The notes beneath the pieces were generated by a model, which had not been told where the DNA came from, made no database searches, and saw only the letters and a list, made by a program, of their open reading frames with translations. Shown here piece by piece: positions 35,531 to 44,038 of a stretch of 64,000 nucleotides of DNA (positions are counted from its first letter, which is position 1; each line of letters begins with the position of its first letter). Location: contig JAECYW010000013.1 of assembly GCA_023014335.1 (NCBI GenBank), forward strand, positions 1,984,001 through 2,048,000. Reading direction: 5' to 3'. The translations under genes were made by a program, and so were the position numbers. This stretch comes from Galerina marginata. Lineage: Eukaryota; Basidiomycota; Agaricomycetes; Agaricales; Galerinaceae.

Positions 35531-35769
35531 AAAGGTGGGGGGAGATAAGATAACCGGCGTTTCTAAGTCGGAGTTCAGACCTACGTGACTGGTTCGGAGT
35601 TCGAAATCAGGTTCCTAGGTCGGACTTTGGACTTGGGAAAATCGGGAGAGACCCGACTCTTGCCTCCCACCGAGTTGCCCCCCGCCGCCTCTCATCCCCA
35701 CACCGACTCGGGGACCATCCGCTTTCCATCGGCGCTCCGATGGATCCACACCTCCCGCCACGACATTTT

Positions 35770-35883
35770 GGAAGGATTTCTTGGGCTGGAGGTTCTGCCC
35801 ACAATCGGTCTCATCTGAAGGTTTCGCTGAGATTCGGTTCACCATTGGGCAGAAGGTTTCGCCCAGTGGTCTCGATATCCTCC
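35770..35883 (+). repeat. Hairpin cluster 4 (three hairpins within an outer stem)
   Basis: 35782-35801 (TGGGC/GCCCA), 35809-35832 (TCTCATC/GCTGAGA, one G-T pair) and 35842-35869 (CCATTGGGC/GCCCAGTGG, 9 bp with one G-T pair). Tips are (A/T)GAAGGTTTC or TGGAGGTTCT, now on the plus strand. GGAAGGATTTC (35770-35780) can pair with GATATCCTCC (35874-35883), enclosing all three as a cloverleaf. Confidence 0.8.
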
Positions 35884-36806
35884 ATACGCGGAACGCGTCG
35901 AACGTCATTTATTGCCCGCCGGCTGCTCCATCAACTTACAACTGGCACCTCTCTCCAACACCTCCGTCTTTCCCTGACCCGATGGAATTTACGGTAAGCC
36001 AAGTTCAAACGGCGCCACGTCGATCGGTTCTGACGCCCAATATCGCAGATCGAATCTCGTATCGTGTTGGCGACTTGGTAGCTATCTGCATAACCTCCGG
36101 GAGTTTCTGTTCATCACGGTATGTGCGCAGTTACGATGTTCGGGTGACACAAGCGACACTGGGCTCACCAACGCTGCTAGGTGGTTCCTACTCTACGCGT
36201 TTCTGCGTTCCTACCCGCGTTGTTTCTGGAATATGGTTGAGGTCTTGACCGTCAAGACTTGGTCAAGCTATTCATCCGGTCAAGACATTCATCCGGATTG
36301 ATAGTGGTCTTTGCAGGTATCCCAACATTTTTTCTATTCAGAGTCCCATCACTTAAGTTATCTCCAAAACGAAATAGCTCCGTCTTCGCTAATGGGCGCC
36401 GCCTCAGGTTGTGTTGGACGAAGCTGAGGCTACCAACCGAACCTCCCTCGTGCTCGTGTGTCTGCGCGGTGCTCACCCTTCTCGAAAACTGAAAGGAAGA
36501 AAAGACTACAACATTTGTTTGTTGTCCACACCTCAAGCCGATGAATATCAACCTCCCCTTGGTTAGCTTTCGGAGATGCTCGTTACGAAGGCGGAGTCTC
36601 AGAGGACCCTTCGGCAAATAATGTATGTATTTACTGTGCAGTTTCAACCGATTTTTTTGATCGTTTATGATATCTCCAGATTTCTATGGGTCAGGGCTTC
36701 CGATGGGGTCCTCAGGTTCGACGGCGGCTGTTTTTTTGGCCAACTATAAAGTATCTGGAGGTAGGAAAACACCTTCCCTCCCTCTTTCTTTCTTTCGTAC
36801 TTACAC
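35884..36806. other. Spacer upstream of the AT-hook gene; no supported gene
   Basis: Several donor/acceptor-like sites (GTAAGC near 35993, ATCGCAG near 36044, GTATGT near 36119) suggest spliced 5' untranslated exons of the AT-hook gene or a decayed gene, but no in-frame chain could be built. Confidence 0.3.
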
Positions 36807-39800
36807 ATGCCTTCAAAGCGCAAGGCCAACGACGGCCCTTCCAAAAACAACAAAAAGCTCAAGGCTACCAACGTATGCTCTCCTGCATCCCATCTAACAT
36901 GTTTCATTAAATTTCTATTTAGGTCGAGTCTGGCGACGGAAACGACGCCGACAATTCGGAGCCGGTCCCGGTCCCAGTCCCGGTCAAGGTTAGTGTTCCT
37001 CTATTGTCTTTTCAAAAGCCTGACGGATTTATACTTGACTCACAGAAAAGGCGCGGTCGTCCTCGCAAAGTCCAACAATCACGGTATGTCAAGGCTCACC
37101 ATTTAACTCCTACGTGGCACTTGTACGAGCAGAATGCTTCGCTCGTGACGGGACAACGTGCAGAAGGTTTCGCACACGTCTTCTCCTACTGCCACCTGAA
37201 TGTTTCGCTGGCTGAAGGCCGTCGCTCGTTGCCACGTAGACATTATCTTCCATACTAATGTATTATGTAGGTCTAGTCCCCCAGCACCAGAACCTGCTCA
37301 GAATGAGGGTCAAGGGTGAGAATTACCTGCTGAGCCACCGAAACTAGGTACTTAAATTTTTTTAGTGGAGGAATAGCACGCCGTTCGAATGCGAATTCCG
37401 ACTCTGCCACACTGGTTCCTGCGCAACCTATGTAAGTATCCTACAAACTCAATCTCTCCGTCTTACTAACCAGTATTTCAGGGCCGCGTCTGCCATAGTG
37501 CCAGCTGCACCGAACAATCTGGCATATGTCTCGATACCGCAGCGAATGACTCGTGGGGCCGAGAAAAGACTACAGGAAAAGTTGACGGCGGCTGCCCTTC
37601 TTCCGAAGCCTCGCAAACCTTCGCCGGGATTTCAGGCGTCCCGCCCCTACGATTCCGATGACGGTTTCAACTTGTACAAGAACAAGAAATACCGGCGTGC
37701 ATACGACAAACGTAAACGACTCGAGGCTGTAGACGCAATCGCTGAGGCAGATGACGAGGCAGAGAAGTCCAACGACGATGCAGAGGGGGAAGGTGGGGGG
37801 GATATGGATGTGGATAACGGTGCTGCTGAGGCCCCTGTCCCAGTCGATGACCTCGCAGTGTCCCATTTGCCAGGTGTTGGTATTAAGGATCTGTTCTCCG
37901 ACAACAACAACAACGACAACACCAACGAGAGGAGGGAGATGGAAACAGAGGACCAGGACCAACCGGAGCCTCAGAAAGCCAAGTCCTCGAAGTGGGGTGG
38001 GTCCAAATTCACCCAGGACCTCCTAAAGAAGGCTCGCCTGGCCGCCCGCGATGCCGAAACGCCAATCGAATCCGATTTGAGTGGAAGTGATTATGCTGCT
38101 GGTCGGAAACCCTTGGAAGATGACGAGGACGAGGACGACGACCTTGCACAAGATGTGGTGCCCTCCAGCCCGACTCCACATGCCCGCACGCAAAGGAAAA
38201 ACGCGAAAGGGAAAGCCGTCCGCAACTCAGGAGTGGACTCCGACGAGACTCCGGTCAACCAGCCCCGCCAAGATAAAGGAAAGGGCAAAGCGGTCGAGGT
38301 CGATGAAGATGACCCCTCGTCGAGTGACTCGGAGGCCCAACACGCACGGCCTGGTCGCCCACCGAACGCATTAGTCGCAAAATCACGGTGTGTGAGCCGA
38401 GCATTTGCAAACAAGGTCTCAGCCATGGCGCTTGAACACAACACGGCCCCGCAAGGTGTCTACGGGAGTATGGAGTATCAGGTTCTGGGGAAACGGTCTG
38501 GAAACCTGTGGAACTACTTCCAGCAAGTTCTTGCTCTTACCAACCCACCACCAGTCGGCGAGGGCAACATTGCGGAACGACGTAAGTAACTTCTTAATAT
38601 TTTTGATTCCTTTCTGATCTGGTTAACAAACAGGGGCTGCCTGGAACCGCCACGCTCGCGAGTTATATCGCGCCCGCACGGACCCTGCATTGACCACAAA
38701 GGAAGAACGAGAGGCCTTTGCCTCTGAGATAGCCGCCAAGCTTGACGAGCTGGCATTGCAGGAGGATAACCTGCGCCCTGCTGGTACACGGATGAATGGA
38801 ATGATTCGCGATTTGCAGCGTGCGGTAAGTCTTTTATTTCTCCCTCTAGTTCAGCATGACTAAATTACTTCCAGCTCACGACGGCCTGTCGTTTCAACCC
38901 CGATATGGCGGCTTTTGCTATCGTCATCCACACTGGAACAGACCAGGTCGGTCGTCAGATCTCCGGGATCATCACTGGGTCGGAGGAAGGCCAGGCAGTA
39001 CTGGATGAGAACAAGATTCTTGTTCAGCCAGTGGTCGACATCGTCGCCGACATATTTAGGTATTTATTAAGGTCTTTCTGTGTAGTTGACTTGATGTTAA
39101 TGTGTTGATTCTCTGATCAGAGGGAGAACCTCCAGGGCTAAAGCCACGCAGGCTGTCAAAAGGCTTAATGAACAGCGCGGCGAGTTTGGGGCTGGCTCTT
39201 TAGAAGAGGCGGCTGTTATCGTCGAAACAGGCAGGAATGCTCCGAGGGGCCACAATTTAGATCAAAGCGAGGGCGAAGGCGAGGACGAGGACAACTTGGA
39301 TGAGGAGGATGACAACATGAATCCCCTCGGAAAAAAAGAAATGACTCGGCGTCAAGCTAAGGCAGCTGCTAAGCGTCTTTCCAAAAAGGATTCAAAGACC
39401 AATGAAGCAAATGAGATGAGGAGCCGTGCCACCGCTCTTCTCTTCCAACAGCTATGTATGTCTATTTAATTATTCCTTATAGCTTTTATTAACTTTATAT
39501 GTAATTAGATGAGATCTGGCCAGAGGCCAGTGACCGACAGAACTTCCCTTGGAGGGACTTCCTCAAGTATGCTATTCTGCATAATTTCCGAATCCGCGGT
39601 TGGCCAGAAGGTGTCCCCTTTCCTGATGCTTCTTTCAAGGCTGAAAAATTCCGCGGTGCACACTGGAAGGAGATCCTTGAGGCTATCGAGGCCGCCAGGC
39701 TTTCGATCGAAAGATGGAGTAAAGGTAAAGTGTTCTATTGTGCTTTTATACTTTGTTTGCTAACTTCTCTTATTTTAGAGGAACGGCAGCTTGCTGAAGA

Positions 39801-40746
39801 CTCTGCAAATTATCAGGAACTTAGCCTGGTCATCACGTTAACCGGTCGATCTCTCTTGCAGGTCAAAGATCGTAAGGGCAACAAAGGAAAGAAGCCTGCC
39901 CAGCCTGCCCAGTCTGCCCCATTGCTTAGGGCTCAAGAGAGGTTCTCCACTGCCACTCGTGTTGCCACCACTGTCCCTGCCACCGCACCACCTCCTGCCA
40001 CTGCCCCTACCAATGTTGGGGCTGTATCACATGTCCGCTTCAACGAGGACACGATTGTTCACAACCATCAACCATCCCGCACCTTCTTCCGTGATCCTAC
40101 TCCTCACCCTTTTCAACACCTTGACGTTGAGGATGATGTTACTCCTCCCCGGTCTCTGCATCCTAATAACAGTGACTTTGATTTGGAGGAAACAAAGCTT
40201 CAACGGGCTCTCAAAGACCTCCAAGCTCGCCGGGCTGCTGGTTTGGACAAGCCCTCTGCTGGGGATGGTTACTACAAGCCTTACCAGATCATTGGGGATG
40301 GTGAATATCCTGAAGTGAGGGTTGTTGATGATCACCGCCGGCCTGCTGAGTTGGGGAACGATATCCCAATTCCCTATCGGGGTGAAATGGGCCGCTCAGC
40401 CTATCGATCTCTTGGTGTACCTGCTCAGTCTCGTGTTGTCTCTTCAGAGGCTTTCTATCGCCAACTTCCTCACTCTAACCAGCCCCAATCCTCGCATCGC
40501 CTCCCACCTCACCATCCTGCAGTACGGGTCCAACCTGCCTCCCTTCCGACTGGGCCTGTAACCCATGTGCCTTCCAGACATCCTCGTGAACCTGTGGCTC
40601 AATCGTCAAGACCAGCTGGTCATCGTTTACCCTCGCATGCTCAATCTCAGTCAGAAGCTGCTCAGTTCAATCCCAACTATTATATGGCTAGAGGATTGCG
40701 GGATGGTCAGGCAGGTCCTAGCAATGAGGTCTTCCGTTCTGACTAA
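36807..40746 (+). CDS. Cargo gene of the giant transposon: 1091-aa protein with an AT-hook
   Basis: Eleven exons splice in phase: 36807-36872, 36923-36988, 37046-37083, 37271-37315, 37366-37431, 37482-38581, 38634-38824, 38875-39059, 39121-39455, 39509-39724 and 39779-40746; total 3276 nt. Residues 45-53 are KRRGRPRKV, a canonical AT-hook that binds the minor groove of AT-rich DNA, so a nuclear DNA-binding role is likely. It is preceded by a Val-Pro run (EPVPVPVPVK) and followed by long acidic/Ser-rich disordered parts (residues about 210-420). A central, better folded-looking part follows (NLWNYFQQVLALTNPPPVGE, later YEIWPEASDRQNFPWRDFLK). The last exon is Pro/His/Arg-rich and disordered. 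I do not recognise the conserved part. Intron 3 (37084-37270, 187 nt) is the longest, the others being 49-60 nt, and holds a hairpin cloverleaf. AT-rich subterminal arrays of the same transposon are possible targets (inference). Confidence 0.8.
37110..37239 (+). repeat. Hairpin cluster 5 in intron 3 of the AT-hook gene (cloverleaf)
   Basis: Three hairpins: 37125-37146 (ACGAGC/GCTCGT, perfect), 37156-37179 (ACGTGC/GCACACGT with a 2-nt bulge) and 37191-37212 (GCCACC/GCTGGC, one mismatch). Tips are AGAATGCTTC, AGAAGGTTTC and TGAATGTTTC. A perfect 10-bp outer stem CTACGTGGCA (37110-37119) / TGCCACGTAG (37230-37239) encloses them. The whole structure lies inside a GT-AG intron, so it is non-coding. 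Confidence 0.85.
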
Positions 40747-40904
40747 GTCATTCTGTGGTTTGTGTTGATAACCTGGTTTGGCAGCTACTCATGTGTCCAT
40801 ATTTGCTTTTTGCCTTGTATATAGTGTCATTGGTCTCTTGATTTTCTTAGTAGTATGTTCCTCTGATTGTGGTGTTTTCTATTTTACTCTGTATTTGCTA
40901 CTTG

Positions 40905-41085
40905 CTTTGGTCTTGTGTAGACTGTCCTGTCTTTTCTCCCTTTGGTCTATTTTAGACTGTCCTGTCTTTTTTCCCTTTGGTCTATTTTAGACTGTCCTGT
41001 CATTTTTCCCTTTGGTCTATGTTAGACTTTTCTGTCCTTTCTCCCTTTGGTCTATTTTAGACTGTCCTGTCTTTTCTCTTTTTGA
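40905..41085 (+). repeat. 41-bp tandem repeat, about four copies
   Basis: The unit TAGACTGTCCTGTC followed by TTTTCTCCCTTTGGTCTATT recurs just downstream of the AT-hook gene stop, with small differences. It probably lies in its 3' flank. Confidence 0.75.
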
Positions 41086-41384
41086 CTAACTGCCCAGTCA
41101 CTTCACTCTTTGGATTACTTGGGACTATCCTGTTGCTATGGTTGAGATTTGGGAGCCTGTTATCCTGCCTTTATCCATGTATCAGCCAATTAGAATAGTT
41201 CTCTACTGTGATGTATGATTGGGAAAAAATATTTTTCTGCCTAAATGTAGCTTTTCAAAGCTTTATATGCCTGTTCTCCTGCTCTAATGTTCTTTTAAGA
41301 ATGAAAAATGGCATTGGAATATTCAAGGGCTATATATCTTTATGTGACTGGCACTAAGACATGCATTGAGGTAAACTTTATGGA

Positions 41385-41815
41385 CTAGCCAGGAATATAT
41401 ATTCTCAAGTCTAAATATATGTCTGTGAGTTGGAAACATATTTTAAGGTAGAAACATATATAAGAGCCTCTGGAATATATATTTGACGGTCTTTATTACA
41501 TGTTCTATGTCACAAATATATATCTGTGAACCATTAAAATATGTTTTATGCTACAAATATATGTCTGTAGTGAGTGAAATATATTCTAAATGAGAAAATA
41601 TATATTATGGCCTTTGGGATATATGTTGGTATGTTTGAATATATGTTTCCAGCAGGAAAATATGTCTGTAAATATATTATAAGGCCCTTTATATATATTT
41701 CATAGACAGAACATATTATTGCACTGGGTAACATATGTTCTAAGTTGGAAACATATGTTTTGCAAACAATTAATATATGTTTGAAAGTGGATAATATATA
41801 TGTCAGTAGCTTATC
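41385..41815. repeat. Right subterminal AT-rich repeats
   Basis: More than ten units of 25-31 bp with cores such as GAATATATATT or AAACATATNTT, the counterpart of the left array at 22455-22760. The region between here and the right TIR has no gene. Confidence 0.65.
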
Positions 41816-41878
41816 TTTTTGACAAAAAATATGCCAGACAAAGTATGGTGCATATTTGACACAAAGAAACAGATGGAC

Positions 41879-43197
41879 AGGGCTTTGGCCTCAGCTATGA
41901 ACTATGCCTAGCCTAATGACATGCCCCAATTTATGGTTGGGAGACCAGAAGGTCAGCACCTTACCCTAAGGCGTATTTCAGAAGTGAACAACTTAGGAGT
42001 CTGTTTGGTATCCATTTCTCAGTTTGAATATAAATATGAATATAGATTTGATGGGAGCTGATTTAGTCCGAGGATTCCCACAAGGCCAAATTGAGAAAAC
42101 TCTGACAGGTTTAGGCACTGACAGTCCCTGATCATACTGCCGACGCCCGCTCTGCTTCCTGCCTCTCATCCCGCCTCATCCCGCTCTCGTGAATAGTATA
42201 CAATAGCTATACAACAAGAGTAAATTAAAGCCACAAATAATCTTGATTATACATTTATAACCCAATTGTGATTAAGCGCCAACTTACAGGTGGGGAATGG
42301 CGTTAAAAACAAGCTCACCGCTGCACACGATGAGCTCAACCGTCAGAGAAGATGTACCAGAATTTGACGTGGCATGGGAGATTGATGGATCAAACCCAAT
42401 TCAGGCCTGTGGGAATGATGCAGATGCCATCATATTCATATTCATATTCATATTTGCCCGAATAATGGATACCGAACAGACTCTTAGAGATATAAGAATG
42501 ATGAGATGCAGAGGTTATACAGGTGGATAAACTAATATTCAGACTGATTCTCTAAGACGTAATTACAAGTCCTTAAATATAAGAGCAGAGTTGTCCCTGA
42601 CTCCACAACTCCGAAACTCAGGAAGACCTCAGTAAGATATACTGTGGAAAGGAGCCTTGGGATCTAATCCTTACCAACATGAAGATAACATGAGGACGAG
42701 AGTGGAAAAAATAAATTGTTCTGAGGTGAGTAACAGAAGTTGTTCATCCAATTTCCATCTGGAATGTCAAAAATGTTAGAAACAAAAAGTTGGAACAATG
42801 GGGCTTAGAACTGACATTCCGAGACTCCAAGATTCTGACGGAACGCAAAACACGGAACCAGACAGACAGGGCTTTGGCCTCAGCTATGAACTGTGCCTAG
42901 CTTAACAATGTGCCCCAATTTATGGTTTGGAGACCAAAAGGTGAGCACCTCGCCCTAAGGCATATCTCAGAAGTGAACAACTTAGATAAATTGAGAGCAA
43001 TGAGAAGTAAGGTTATGCAGGTGGATAAACTAATATTCAGACTGAAGATTTAAGGTGTAATTCTAAGTCTTTAAATATAAAAGCGAAGTTGTCCCCAACT
43101 CTGCAACTCTGCAACTCAGGAAGACCATGGTAAGATATAGTACAGAAAGAAGCCTTGGGACCGGAGCCTTACCAAGATGAGGTTAACATGAGGATTG
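41879..43197. repeat. ~330-bp direct duplication in the right arm of the giant transposon
   Basis: Copy 1 is 41879-41995 plus 42484-42695 (split by a MITE); copy 2 is 42868-43197. Shared landmarks are GGGCTTTGGCCTCAGCTATG, GTGGATAAACTAATATTCAG and AACTCAGGAAGACC. No coding content. Sequence from 43198 to the right TIR is unremarkable. Confidence 0.8.
41996..42483. mobile_element. PIF/Harbinger-like (Tourist-like) MITE, 488 bp
   Basis: Inverted ends GAGTCTGTTTGGTATCCATT and AATGGATACCGAACAGACTC, flanked by TTA (41993-41995 and 42484-42486). The sister direct repeat at 42868-43197 has the unoccupied site (CAACTTAGATAAATTG), which confirms the insertion. The three-base TTA duplication and the G-rich TCTGTTTGG-type end match Tourist elements. 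Confidence 0.8.
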
Positions 43198-43513
43198 TGT
43201 GGGAAGGAATGAATGATTCCGAAAAGTAGAACAAAGAGTGTCCGTCTGCATTCCGGCCGGAATGAAGAACACTTTGGAACCAGAACCATAGAAGCGAAGG
43301 ACTTGGGATTGGATCATGACATTTCTCCAAGTTACTTCCATTTATATTCCATCTTAGGGTATTGTACTGACTAGAAAATTGCATAGATAACTCTTGCTAA
43401 TTAAGCACCTAGTTCAACCTCTGTGCCTGACCTGCTAATCCTTGTCATGGGTATGGGTTTTTGTAAAGTACAAAAATGCCTACCCATACCTGTACCCTGA
43501 CAAAACCCACACC

Positions 43514-44031
43514 CCAATGTGTGCAGGTTGCTGTACACATGACAATCTCTACTTTGTCAAAGTTAGCTTCTTGCAACACACTATCATTATACTATGGGAT
43601 TTAACACAAATGCATTTACAGTCGAGTAATAGTGCACAGAATTAGAATATTTAATTATACGCAAGTATTGATTAAATTTCCCCAATATTTCAATACAAGG
43701 GGTGTATATGACTATTATCTAGCTATAATGGTATTGTAGCAAGGCAGTAACTATTTTTGGGAGCCCCAGGGCAATTTTTTAACTTTAGGACCCCTGGCAC
43801 CTAATGTGACAATGAAAAATATGTTTGGGAAGCATAAATATGTTTATAACAGATATATATCTTATCTAAATATATATCATTACATTTGCATATTGATATA
43901 TATTTCCTTTCTAACACATGTTATGAAGTGAAAATATGTTCCCGGAACTTATATTTGGGCACCCTTTAGGTTGGGTATGCTATCAGGAATTAACCACCCT
44001 AAAGGGTACTATGTAGGGGTTCACTGAAGTG
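43514..44031 (-). repeat. Right terminal inverted repeat of the giant transposon
   Basis: Reverse-oriented partner of 21172-21680. The outermost base is followed directly by the target duplication TGGGCTG. Confidence 0.9.
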
Positions 44032-44038
44032 TGGGCTG

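Larger units (their letters stand above)
21172..44031. mobile_element. Giant KDZ-type DNA transposon with cargo genes (22,860 bp)
   Basis: The outermost bases CACTTCAGTGAACCCCTACA occur in inverted orientation at both ends, and the flanking 7 bp TGGGCTG is a perfect direct repeat (21165-21171 and 44032-44038). Inside are an intact KDZ transposase (22790-26044, -), an unknown 705-aa gene (26344-33405, -) and an AT-hook gene (36807-40746, +). Subterminal AT-rich repeats flank the gene block on both sides. Nested inside are a 4.7-kb long-TIR element, a PIF/Harbinger-like MITE and a copia gag fragment. Without the 4.7-kb insertion the element is about 18 kb. KDZ elements are known to be large and expanded in mushrooms, and Zisupton members make 8-bp duplications; the 7 bp here is a small departure. 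Confidence 0.85.

Noticed and set aside
33555..37239. CRISPR-like array (constant short motif with variable sequence between)
   Set aside because: The constant part is the tip of a hairpin and the variable parts pair with each other. Spacing is irregular, orientation changes, no cas genes are present, and the genome is eukaryotic.
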